From contig CAZFGW010000020.1 in NCBI GenBank assembly GCA_964518575.1, forward strand, positions 1-32,820: a DNA stretch of 32,820 bases, written 5' to 3'. Below are positions 9,980 through 17,610 of this stretch, piece by piece. Each line of letters starts with the position of its first letter. The first letter of the stretch is position 1. Source of the stretch: MGBC163016 sp964518575. GTDB taxonomy: Bacteria > Actinomycetota > Coriobacteriia > Coriobacteriales > Eggerthellaceae. Made by a program: the position numbers and the translations under genes. The notes beneath the pieces are model-generated. The model saw only the letters and a program-made list of their open reading frames with translations, did no database searches and had not been told where the DNA came from.

Positions 9980-11011
9980 CTAGATTCCTGCTTCCGGAGG
10001 AGCAAGCGGCTCGAAGGTACATGTTCCGATATCGGATGCCGCTTTGAGTCCATAGGCGCCCGTTGCCGAACAAACTGCACGCTGGATGGCGCACTCCATT
10101 GCCGCTGTTGCCATAATAGCGACGACGTCGGTTGCGCACGGGTGCTTTCCCGATGCCATGACGAAGATGGTGTCGCCATCATTGAGCGTATGAACCGGTT
10201 TGATGCGACGGGCATAGGCGTCCTGGGTGATCTGCGCCACCTTCGTTGCCTCAGCTTTGGTGAGCTTTGCATTCGTGAGGACAGCGCCTAAGGTCGTGTT
10301 GGTGACAACGCCGGTGTCACCGCCGATCTCTGATGCACTTGCTGCCGCCTCTTGGGCGATTGATGCTGCAACAAGAGGATCGATGATCTGTCCGGTTTGT
10401 TCCAGATGGCCCGCAAGCCACCTTCCCCCTTCGCCCACGATATTGCCGGCAGCATTCACCGCTGCATTCGCGATGACGACGATCTTCCCGAGTCGCAAAC
10501 CACAGAAGCCGAAACCCGACTTCATCGCGTGTGTTGGCAGCCCCATTTTCCCGACCGTTGCTCCCGTGCCAGCGCCAATATTGCCGCATTCAGGGTCTTT
10601 CCCACAATTGTCGAGCGCACGAGTGGTTGCGAGCGCTCCCATGGCGATATCCGGGTGGGTGTTTTGTCCCACAAGAAGATCGAACAAGCTTGCCCCGCAT
10701 ACGATCGGAACGCAGGCGGGACCGACGTGAAAACCGATGTCACGGGATGCGAGTACCTCCATCGTGCCGCAGGCAGCTTCCAGCCCAAACGCCGAGCCGC
10801 CACTCAGCACCACGCTGTGAATCTTCTGGATCATGTTCTCGGGTTTCAAGAGATCGGTTTCACGTGTTGCTGGTCCTCCACCGCGCACATCGACCGCACC
10901 GGTGGCACCTTCCGGGGCGACGAACACGGTGCAGCCCGTAGCGTTTTCGATATCGGTTGCATGCCCGACGCCGAATTCGGGAAGATCGGCATAGCTTGCG
11001 GGGAGAAACAT
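9980..11011 (-). CDS. P1 family (S58, DmpA-like) aminopeptidase
   Basis: This 343-residue protein belongs to peptidase family S58, Ntn-like hydrolases that self-cleave into two chains and remove N-terminal residues, some acting on D- or beta-amino-acyl substrates. Family segments seen are VGHATD, the VVLSGGSAFGLEAACG block at 67-82, and GAGTGATVGKMG. The self-processing site should be in VTNTTLGAVLTNAKL; from family precedent I infer cleavage after Asn238 with Thr239 as the nucleophile. No signal peptide is seen, so it is cytoplasmic. AAAGGA precedes the ATG. It is convergent with rsmA (73 bp apart, no clear terminator) and divergent from veg. Substrate is unknown. Confidence 0.88.
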   Translation of the reverse strand: MFLPASYADLPEFGVGHATDIENATGCTVFVAPEGATGAVDVRGGGPATRETDLLKPENMIQKIHSVVLSGGSAFGLEAACGTMEVLASRDIGFHVGPACVPIVCGASLFDLLVGQNTHPDIAMGALATTRALDNCGKDPECGNIGAGTGATVGKMGLPTHAMKSGFGFCGLRLGKIVVIANAAVNAAGNIVGEGGRWLAGHLEQTGQIIDPLVAASIAQEAAASASEIGGDTGVVTNTTLGAVLTNAKLTKAEATKVAQITQDAYARRIKPVHTLNDGDTIFVMASGKHPCATDVVAIMATAAMECAIQRAVCSATGAYGLKAASDIGTCTFEPLAPPEAGI

Positions 11012-11060
11012 AGCGTGTCCTTTCGTGAACCTACTGATTTTAGGATGATATACTAAGTAA

Positions 11061-11092
11061 TACCGTTTACCCCTCTAAAACTACCGTTAACC
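11061..11092. promoter_or_regulatory. Direct-repeat candidate operator between S58 peptidase and veg
   Basis: TACCGTTTACC (11061-11071) is repeated as TACCGTTAACC (11082-11092), ten of eleven bases identical and 21 bp start to start, about two helical turns. It lies in the 147-bp divergent spacer, 49 bp upstream of the peptidase start and 66 bp upstream of veg. Binding of a repressor or activator on one DNA face is inference. Confidence 0.4.
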
Positions 11093-11158
11093 GTGCGAGT
11101 GATAGTATAGCTGACGCAAAAAAATTGGACATCGACAACACAAAGGACAAGGACATCT

Positions 11159-11503
11159 ATGGATTTAGCAAAGCAGGCGAAGATAGTCGATTCGATCCAC
11201 GACACCCTTGATGATTTCGTAGGGCAGCGCATCAAGGTCAGGGCGAACATGGGACGTTCCAAGATCGTTGAGAGCGAAGGCATTCTCACGCAGGTTCATC
11301 CGCGGCTGTTCATCATGGAAGTTGAGCGCAAGCGCGGACGTACGGCACGCCAGTCATACCAGTATGCTGATGTGCTTACGGGCATGGTTGAGTTGTCTCA
11401 GAATGGCGAGCCGATCTTTGGCGAATTCATCGATGATACGCCGGTTGAGCCATCGCTTGAGAATGTCATGCTGTTCCATGATGAGGAGCGCATTCTTTCC
11501 TAG
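11159..11503 (+). CDS. veg: Veg family protein (biofilm-stimulator family)
   Basis: This 114-residue protein matches the Veg family (PF06257). The core runs from VGQRIKVRANMGRSK through the conserved EGIL, then SYQYADVLTGMVELS, closely resembling Bacillus Veg. Relative to the roughly 86-residue Bacillus protein it has an acidic C-terminal extension (FGEFIDDTPVEPSLENVM). Bacillus Veg stimulates biofilm matrix expression; the molecular function elsewhere is not established. AAGGA lies five bases before the ATG. In Bacillus veg lies close to rsmA/ksgA, and the same neighbourhood is kept here with the S58 peptidase gene in between. Followed by tRNA-Ala. Confidence 0.92.
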   Translation: MDLAKQAKIVDSIHDTLDDFVGQRIKVRANMGRSKIVESEGILTQVHPRLFIMEVERKRGRTARQSYQYADVLTGMVELSQNGEPIFGEFIDDTPVEPSLENVMLFHDEERILS

Positions 11504-11512
11504 GTATCCGCA

Positions 11513-11540
11513 TTGACAGAAGACATCCTATCGGTACAAT
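11513..11540 (+). promoter_or_regulatory. Sigma-70-type promoter of tRNA-Ala
   Basis: TTGACA at 11513-11518 and TACAAT at 11535-11540 are separated by 16 bases, close to consensus. The -10 ends 26 bases before the tRNA, leaving a short 5' leader. Confidence 0.8.
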
Positions 11541-11566
11541 AAGATTTCGTGCGTTTTTGCACCATT

Positions 11567-11642
11567 GGGGATGTAGCTCAGCTGGGAGAGCGCCACGTTC
11601 GCAACGTGGAAGTCGTGGGTTCAAGTCCCATCATCTCCACCA
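11567..11642 (+). tRNA. tRNA-Ala (anticodon CGC)
   Basis: A full cloverleaf folds: acceptor GGGGATG with CATCTCC, D stem GCTC/GAGC, anticodon stem CCACG/CGTGG around loop TTCGCAA, and T stem GTGGG/CCCAT. The anticodon CGC reads GCG (Ala). The acceptor contains the G3-T70 wobble pair, the key alanine identity element. The 3' CCA is encoded. Confidence 0.96.
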
Positions 11643-11649
11643 AATTCTC

Positions 11650-11683
11650 AAATGACCGTCGATTTTCGACGGTCATTTTTTTA
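11650..11683 (+). terminator. Terminator after tRNA-Ala
   Basis: AAATGACCGTCGA pairs with TCGACGGTCATTT around a short T-rich loop and is followed by a T run. It begins eight bases after the tRNA CCA end. Confidence 0.85.
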
Positions 11684-11780
11684 TCTCCGACCCATCAGTT
11701 CTACGGTCGATGCTGCTCTGGTTGTGTTGTGATCCCGATTACTGTTTCTGGCTGGAATGTTTTATTGAATGAAAAAGTGG

Positions 11781-11830
11781 CTTAGGTGGACGTAGGAGCG
11801 AGATGAATCTCGCTCCTACGTCCACCTAAG
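11781..11830 (-). terminator. Perfect 23-bp hairpin at the 3' end of the acyltransferase gene
   Basis: Bases 11781-11803 are an exact inverted copy of 11808-11830, with a TGAA tetraloop. On the minus strand it starts one base after the acyltransferase stop and is followed a few bases later by a T5 run, so it probably ends that transcript. The stem is unusually long and exact for a simple terminator. The flanking 11684-11780 holds no gene that I can support. Confidence 0.7.
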
Positions 11831-11831
11831 A

Positions 11832-12911
11832 TCATACGATGCGATTTATAAAGGGGATTCGTTTGAGGATCCAGGTCAGCACAAACGAAACAACGATGGC
11901 AGCTAGCGCCATACTCGAAACACCGACAAAAGGATCGATAGCAACGGCGCTCATGCCGAACATGAAAAACGTCTTCAATACGATGATGTGGACAACATAG
12001 ACTCCAAGCGTGCAAGAAGAGCATTGATAGAGGAGAGAAAGCGTTTCCTCGCTAAAGTCATGTTTACTGAACAACTGACGGAAAAGAATGAACAGCGCCG
12101 CAGCAGCAGGAATAAAGAAGCAGGAACGCGATATGAATACCGGATCGACGCTGCCTCCTTCGTTCGACACCACCGACGTTGACACGCATGCGGCAATGAG
12201 TCCGACGATGCCAAGCAGATATATCAAGATACGCGACCATCGCGGCAGGTCATGTGATGCCAAGTAATATCCGAGCACGAAGCAGAAAGAATAGCCAAGG
12301 GGCATTTGGATAAGCAGCATCTGGTAGAGGTCTTCAACGACGGAGAGCGCATCCCAGAGAAAGCACAGGGGAAGAACGATATTCACAACAAGCCCGAGCA
12401 CCACGAAGGTTGTAAGCGCTGTTTCATTTGCTGTAACTGCGCGCAGGATAGGCACGAGGATGTAAAGTCCGATCAACATGAAGAGAAACCACAGGTGCTG
12501 CGGACCGAACAACGATTCTTTGAGAAATGATGCCAGGGCGTCAGGGGTGAAAGATTCGGGTCGGTGATAGAGCAATGCATAGATGAAACCCCACACCACG
12601 ATGAGCACAACGATGTGAAGGATATTTTTACACCAGATTTTGCGAAGCGGTTGCGGGCGGTCGGGATCGAGGAAAAGCGCCCCGCTGATCATGACGAAGA
12701 GAGGAACACCCCAGCGCGTGATGCAGTCATAGACATTGACCACATTCCAATCAGAACCATCCACGGGAAGTTCATACCAGTATGAGCCCGCAACGTGGAG
12801 CAGAACGATCGCGCAAATCGCAATGATGCGGAGCGCATCAAGGTAGTGTATGCGATGTTGTTGTGGCGATATGGTCGTATTCCCCTCTTCGTGAAACGGT
12901 ACGAAAACCAA
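11832..12911 (-). CDS. Acyltransferase 3 family membrane O-acyltransferase
   Basis: This protein of about 359 residues fits the acyltransferase 3 family (PF01757, OafA/WecH-like), integral membrane enzymes that transfer acyl groups, usually acetyl, to cell-surface glycans. The family start is visible as YLDALRIIAICAIVLLHV, with the conserved His; WGVPLFVMISGALFL and QHLWFLFMLIGLYILVPILR follow, and about ten hydrophobic segments span the protein. The acceptor is unknown and no glycan genes are nearby. The start is uncertain: the first in-frame start codon is TTG at 12911 with poor Shine-Dalgarno sequence. A GAAGAGGGG stretch just inside the frame precedes only an ATA. It stands alone between two terminators. 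Confidence 0.82.
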   Translation of the reverse strand: MVFVPFHEEGNTTISPQQHRIHYLDALRIIAICAIVLLHVAGSYWYELPVDGSDWNVVNVYDCITRWGVPLFVMISGALFLDPDRPQPLRKIWCKNILHIVVLIVVWGFIYALLYHRPESFTPDALASFLKESLFGPQHLWFLFMLIGLYILVPILRAVTANETALTTFVVLGLVVNIVLPLCFLWDALSVVEDLYQMLLIQMPLGYSFCFVLGYYLASHDLPRWSRILIYLLGIVGLIAACVSTSVVSNEGGSVDPVFISRSCFFIPAAAALFILFRQLFSKHDFSEETLSLLYQCSSCTLGVYVVHIIVLKTFFMFGMSAVAIDPFVGVSSMALAAIVVSFVLTWILKRIPFINRIV

Positions 12912-12918
12912 TGAGGCA

Positions 12919-12954
12919 TATCATAATGATACGTCCGAACGGATGTGATGCAAA
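12919..12954 (-). promoter_or_regulatory. Candidate promoter and inverted repeat upstream of the acyltransferase
   Basis: On the minus strand TTTGCA (12954-12949) and TATCAT (12931-12926) are 17 bases apart. The -10 lies in an inverted repeat, TATCAT-A-ATGATA (12919-12931), that could be an operator. It ends about eight bases before the proposed TTG start, so the transcript would be nearly leaderless. Confidence 0.35.
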
Positions 12955-13052
12955 ACAGGGGCGGTTGTTCTCATCTGAATCATGGTTCGTGTCCGATGTG
13001 TCTATGCCTAGATCGCATGCGCATTTGAGCCATTACCAATCACCGTGTCGCA

Positions 13053-13097
13053 ATAAAAAAGCCCCTGCACGCTGCCGGGTGGGCAGGCACAGGGGCG
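13053..13097 (-). terminator. Terminator of the peptidase/permease operon
   Basis: On the minus strand GCCCCTG pairs with CAGGGGC with an inner CTGCC/GGCAG stem, followed by CTTTTTTATT. It lies 38 bp after the pepC stop and closes the 8-kb minus-strand run. Confidence 0.85.
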
Positions 13098-13134
13098 ATA
13101 ACGTGGGCGCGCTCAACGAATGCGTGCGGCACGT

Positions 13135-14487
13135 TTACGAGAGGTGGCTTACGGGATTGAAGGTATTCCAGAACGACCAAACGATCGGCTCGGAGTCGAG
13201 CGCCTTCAAGGTCTCGGGTTTCAGCATCTTCTTCGGGATGGCAACCTCGTAAACGAAGTTATCGAACCATTTGTCGGTCGCGACGAAGTAGCCGTTGTTG
13301 CCCGTCTTCAGACCGTGATTCTCAACGCCCCAAGAATTCTCGATCTTCCACTTATCTGGCTTGCCGTCCTTGATATCCACACCAGCGATGGTCATAGCGT
13401 GGGTAGGCAGGCTCTCGTGCATCGCGAAGCGCTGAGCCTTGTCCATGTCGAACTTCACGTCAAACATCGCTTGTAGATCATAGAGATCTTCAGACATAAC
13501 GCCCGCCATACGGTCGCACCACTGCAGCACGTCGCTGCCGAACCATACCGGGTCTCCCGCCTTCAGAGACTCGATGACGTAGCCCTTCAGTTCATCCATC
13601 GGGACATTGACGTAGAGGTTGCGGCGCTCGGGGATTTGGTCGGAGTCCTGGATGGCATATACGTGACCATAGGGGTTCTCTTCGCCTGGAACGTTGATAA
13701 CGCCGACGTAGTCATCAAGATCGATCTTCACGTATTTCTTCGCGAACTCAAGCGGCGTGATATCGCGATCTTCATGATACTTGCCCTTGTTATCGGTATA
13801 GGTGAAGTCGAACTTCTCAGGCGGTTCGCCGAAGCACACGCAGAGGATACGATAGACATCGTTCAGCATTTCGAGCTGGGTTGCCGTGGTGTCCTTCTTT
13901 TCGTTCGCCATCTGACGCAGTTTGATAGCGTCCTGGCGCAGCAGGTGTGAGAGCACCGTGTTCAGCTCAGCGGTGTCGTTGGTGCAGTGGGTTTCCGCCA
14001 TGCCTTGATGCGGCATCACGCCATATTTCTTCACGAGTGCAGCGATCATATCCCAGTCGCCGCCGTCAGCCATCGGTGTGCTGATGAGCCAGTCGACCTC
14101 ACGATCATCAAGCGGCTTGTCAGCGGTCGCGACGATGTGCTCCATGAACCATGCTGCGCGCTCCAGTTTGTTGTAGAACGCCAGATGCGCTTGTGACAGC
14201 TCAAATGTGCCCTTCGGTAAGTCGAGATCCTTCTCGATATGGAAGCGCAGTACGTTCAAGCAGGCGAACATCCAGCAACGTCCTGACATCTTCTGATTCG
14301 CCACCGCCTGATCATCGACATCGATGGTGAAGGCGAAATTGGGAGGAGACATGCGCTTGATCACGTCGCCGTCCTCCGCTGACGCAAGTATGCCGTTTTT
14401 CGTGACACTGCGCTCGGCAACGTGCTGGCAACTCCTCTTTTTATAATCCTCAGACATCTTCGCGATCTGCTCTTTTGTTAACTTCAT
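13135..14487 (-). CDS. pepC: Cysteine aminopeptidase C (C1B, bleomycin hydrolase family)
   Basis: PepC is a cytosolic papain-fold aminopeptidase that usually forms a self-compartmentalised hexamer and trims peptides from the N-terminus. The catalytic triad is visible: Cys71 in QKMSGRCWMFA, the His in LPTHAMTIAG, and the Asn in KIENSWGVENHG. The upstream Gln of the oxyanion hole is in the same first motif. The 450-residue length is typical. I start at ATG 14487 because CAGGAG lies nine bases upstream; ATG 14493 and TTG 14496 are too close to it. It is the last gene of the run, 127 bp after the C45-like gene, so a private promoter is possible. Confidence 0.92.
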   Translation of the reverse strand: MKLTKEQIAKMSEDYKKRSCQHVAERSVTKNGILASAEDGDVIKRMSPPNFAFTIDVDDQAVANQKMSGRCWMFACLNVLRFHIEKDLDLPKGTFELSQAHLAFYNKLERAAWFMEHIVATADKPLDDREVDWLISTPMADGGDWDMIAALVKKYGVMPHQGMAETHCTNDTAELNTVLSHLLRQDAIKLRQMANEKKDTTATQLEMLNDVYRILCVCFGEPPEKFDFTYTDNKGKYHEDRDITPLEFAKKYVKIDLDDYVGVINVPGEENPYGHVYAIQDSDQIPERRNLYVNVPMDELKGYVIESLKAGDPVWFGSDVLQWCDRMAGVMSEDLYDLQAMFDVKFDMDKAQRFAMHESLPTHAMTIAGVDIKDGKPDKWKIENSWGVENHGLKTGNNGYFVATDKWFDNFVYEVAIPKKMLKPETLKALDSEPIVWSFWNTFNPVSHLS

Positions 14488-14614
14488 TACCATCAACTCC
14501 TGTCTTGTAATCCTTGTTTCAAATCGCTCGTAGAACCAAATCCGGTAAAACTGTCGAACTATCGAAAGATCAATCGATCAAACGACCGTAGTGCCGCTGC
14601 ATCGGGAGCGCCGC

Positions 14615-15973
14615 CTAGTCAAAGCACGTCCAAGGCTGGGTCGGGCGTGATTGCAGGTATCCGTCCATCCATCTCCAGAGGGGATGCTGCTCGAAGAAAT
14701 CATTCACATCGAACTCGACACCGTCAGCGCGCCCGTAGCGACCCCACATCTTCATGTGTTTCACATCATCAGGACCTGCGGCTTTCGCATCGCATGAGCC
14801 AGCGGGGTAGAAGGGGATGTTCCAGACTGCGTCCGGATCGTCGGCGTAGTACTGCGGATCAACGTCGTAGTGAGCGCAGATGCAGCGGCTCGACGGATTG
14901 TTGTAGCCCGTGTAGACATCGTAGGTATCGGCGAGCATTTTCTTGACAACGTCGAGGTCGATCTTGCCGTAGTACTGGTCGATGAGTTCCATCCAACGCT
15001 GGCGACGCGCGCCCGTTTGCTGACGCGGATCGTTGAATCCGTTGTCCTTGCATTCCAAGTTGCGGATACGGGGATCGAACACTGCATTGCAGCCGAAGTA
15101 CGCTCCGTCTTTGGTGCGCTCAAGGCTCGTATATTCCAGACCCTGCTCAAACCGGGCGATCTCGCCGGTGTTGTGGTCGGCGATGAGCCATGCGTTTGCA
15201 TATCCGCCGTTGTTGCCCTTGTTGAGGCGCTTTACGAATTCGTCGATACTGTTCGAAAACTGAACGGCATCGCGGATACGCACCCATTCGGGCATGCCTG
15301 TTTCGTCGTAGCGGTCAAATCCCGCGAGCGTGGTCTCGGTGATGTTGAGTCCCGCCGAGGTCACGTAGAAGTCCGTCATGGATGAAAGCATGCACGGCGC
15401 GGATGCCTGCATGATGAAGCTGTAGCCCTCTTCGGGTTCCACGTGCTTGCAGATGTTGAAGTACTGTCCGCTCCAGAACTCGTCAAAGCTTTCATGACCG
15501 AGGTAGGGCTTGCCATCGACGGTTGCGGAACCGGTTGCGGCGATAGCGGAGCAATGTTCTTTGCGGTGGGTCTTCATCTGCGGACGCTCCATGAGCTTCG
15601 GAGCATTCTTGGGCCACCAGTATCCCGTGATCTCCATCCAATCGTTCCATGCGATCAGATCCTCAAGGGTGGCGTCCACTCCCGCTGCGGTCAAGCCGTC
15701 AGCCATGCCCTGCAGTTCTTGGGCATAGCGCTCGGGGATCATGGATCCATGCAGTTTGATTGCCTGCTCAGCAAACCAGCTGTACTCCTTGCCGAAGGAT
15801 TGGAGGGTCATATAGGTGTATACGCGCAGGGCATCGCGGTATTCGTCGGCGAGGAGATAACCCTCCTGGAAGCCGCAATCATAGGGTGTGCCATGCACTT
15901 TGATATGCTGCCAGCCGTTGATCTTCTGGCACTGCGCCTGATCGACGATCTCCTGCTGTTGTTTCGTAAGCAT
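14615..15973 (-). CDS. C45/phospholipase B-like Ntn hydrolase
   Basis: This 452-residue protein looks like an Ntn hydrolase of the C45 acyltransferase/phospholipase B-like superfamily. Two signatures support this: KEHCSAIAATGSATVDGKPY, with Cys141 as the expected nucleophile exposed by autocleavage after a His, and SSMTDFYVTSAGLNITETT, close to the SSxDDFYxTSxGLxxxETT pattern of phospholipase B-like proteins. Upstream, LQGMADGLTAAGVDATLEDL is also typical. C45 members hydrolyse or transfer N-acyl groups, so peptide, acyl-amino-acid or lipid amide substrates are all possible. No signal peptide is seen. ATG 15973 is preferred over 15979 because AGGAG is seven bases upstream. It lies 46 bp after the S10 gene in an operon-like run. 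Confidence 0.75.
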   Translation of the reverse strand: MLTKQQQEIVDQAQCQKINGWQHIKVHGTPYDCGFQEGYLLADEYRDALRVYTYMTLQSFGKEYSWFAEQAIKLHGSMIPERYAQELQGMADGLTAAGVDATLEDLIAWNDWMEITGYWWPKNAPKLMERPQMKTHRKEHCSAIAATGSATVDGKPYLGHESFDEFWSGQYFNICKHVEPEEGYSFIMQASAPCMLSSMTDFYVTSAGLNITETTLAGFDRYDETGMPEWVRIRDAVQFSNSIDEFVKRLNKGNNGGYANAWLIADHNTGEIARFEQGLEYTSLERTKDGAYFGCNAVFDPRIRNLECKDNGFNDPRQQTGARRQRWMELIDQYYGKIDLDVVKKMLADTYDVYTGYNNPSSRCICAHYDVDPQYYADDPDAVWNIPFYPAGSCDAKAAGPDDVKHMKMWGRYGRADGVEFDVNDFFEQHPLWRWMDGYLQSRPTQPWTCFD

Positions 15974-16019
15974 GTTCATGCTCCTTTCTTGATCACTTCA
16001 CGCAATGACAGAAACGGTT

Positions 16020-17504
16020 CTATGCTTCATGGCGAAGGTCGTAGAATTCTTTGAGGTCCTTCGCCATTGCCTTTAAGGTGGGCAGATCCTCATATGCCAT
16101 ATGTCCGTTCTCATGGACTTTGTAGGTGATGCGCTCCTTCAGATAATCGGGAAGGAACATCTTCGAGACGGCGTGGCGTACATTCCAATACGGCGTTGCT
16201 GCGTCGTGGATACCGCCGAAGAAGAGCACGCGGCACTTCGGGTTGCGCCTGAGCGCTGTTGCCATGTCGTAGGCGGTGTTGGGGCATACGGGGCTTCCCA
16301 TAGTGCCGGGGGCTTGATGCGTCCAGTTCCATCCCTCGTTGACCTTGAAGGACAAAAGGATGTTGATCGGTGAGCCCTTGAATCCTGTTTCCTGAACGAG
16401 CTTCATCCATGCTGACTGGTCAGGCGTCATAATGGCGTCACCCGAAGGATCTTCGCCCGCGAAGAACTCGTTGTCACCTTGGACATCCATGTAGGCGCCT
16501 TCAGTGAAACGCGTGTCGTAGCGACCGATGAACAGTCCCTCGTCGGCAAGGAGCAACTTACGGAAGGTATCCAGCTCGATGCGGAGATGCTTTTTCTGGA
16601 TGAGGTCGGCATCAAGTCCAATGAGCGTTGACATCTCTTTGGCGATAGCGGCTTCCTCTTTGGGGTCGATTTCGTCACTTTTGATAAGTGCGGCGCCGTA
16701 TTTCTCGTCGACGAATTTCCAGGCTTTGTCGAACCATGCGAACTGGTCTTTGCCTTTGCCTGCCTTTCCGAAGTAATTTGCCGTTGCCGCATAGACGGGC
16801 AGCATGCCCATGTAGTAGAGATCGTTGCCGGGCAGGGTGGGTGCATAGTCAAGAATGGTCGACTGCTCGATGACGCCCGTAACTCCGATGCCACGCTCGC
16901 CCAGCACACGCATGAGCACGGAGTTGCGCATCGTGCCGTAAGATTCGCCATAGAGATACAGCGGTGTGTTCCAGCGTTCGTGTGTGGTCAGCCACTGTGC
17001 GATGCCCCTCATGAATGCATCGGCATCACCGTCAACGCCCCAGACCTTCTTGGCGTCGAAGTCCTTCGCGATACGCGAGTAGCCAGTTCCCATCGCGTCG
17101 AGGTATACCAGATCGGTCTCGGGGAGCAGCGAATAGGGATTGTCAACGGGTGCGGTGGGGCAGGGGAGCTGCTCCTGCGAGCTGATGGGCACGTGGCGCG
17201 GTCCCAAGCCTCCGATGTTGACCATGGCAGACGAGCCGCCCGGACCACCGTTCCAGCAGAAGGTGACGGGGCGATCGGTTTTGTCCTGCGCGTCACTTAT
17301 ATAGGAAAGCGCGAACATGTGCCCGATGAGTGTTCCGTCGTCCTCGTGGAGGGGGAGGAGCTCCGCCGTAGCGGTGTACTTGATCGTTTGCTTGCCCTGT
17401 TTCCAGGTGTATTGCTTGCTCGCCGGCTCGGGGATAGGCGACTCAGGAGTAGCACCCTTCGGCTGATCGAGCGTGAGGGTCAATGTTTGCGGTGTGTCTT
17501 TCAT
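16020..17504 (-). CDS. S10 family serine carboxypeptidase-like peptidase
   Basis: This 494-residue protein is an alpha/beta-hydrolase peptidase of family S10. The oxyanion segment WNGGPGGSS (84-92), the nucleophile Ser188 in LYGESYGT, Asp434 in GGIHDAATP and His468 in ENGHMAY give a complete triad. Eukaryotic members are secreted or vacuolar carboxypeptidases; this one has no signal peptide and should be cytosolic. I start at ATG 17504, which follows AAGGAAG; an upstream in-frame start at 17543 would add 13 residues with no better ribosome site. It is preceded by an APC permease and followed by the C45-like hydrolase on the same strand, consistent with a peptide-degradation role. Confidence 0.9.
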   Translation of the reverse strand: MKDTPQTLTLTLDQPKGATPESPIPEPASKQYTWKQGKQTIKYTATAELLPLHEDDGTLIGHMFALSYISDAQDKTDRPVTFCWNGGPGGSSAMVNIGGLGPRHVPISSQEQLPCPTAPVDNPYSLLPETDLVYLDAMGTGYSRIAKDFDAKKVWGVDGDADAFMRGIAQWLTTHERWNTPLYLYGESYGTMRNSVLMRVLGERGIGVTGVIEQSTILDYAPTLPGNDLYYMGMLPVYAATANYFGKAGKGKDQFAWFDKAWKFVDEKYGAALIKSDEIDPKEEAAIAKEMSTLIGLDADLIQKKHLRIELDTFRKLLLADEGLFIGRYDTRFTEGAYMDVQGDNEFFAGEDPSGDAIMTPDQSAWMKLVQETGFKGSPINILLSFKVNEGWNWTHQAPGTMGSPVCPNTAYDMATALRRNPKCRVLFFGGIHDAATPYWNVRHAVSKMFLPDYLKERITYKVHENGHMAYEDLPTLKAMAKDLKEFYDLRHEA

Positions 17505-17610
17505 GTTCGTCTCTTCCTTACGTGGTGGACAGTTGTTTTTCAAAACGTTCTTTTGTATCTGGACCTCTTGCGAGGATGGTGCGTGCGTGCGAAAGTTCTT
17601 TTATGTGGTG

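Noticed and set aside
11549..11785. 78-codon frame covering tRNA-Ala
   Set aside because: It runs through the tRNA and its terminator and encodes no recognisable protein.
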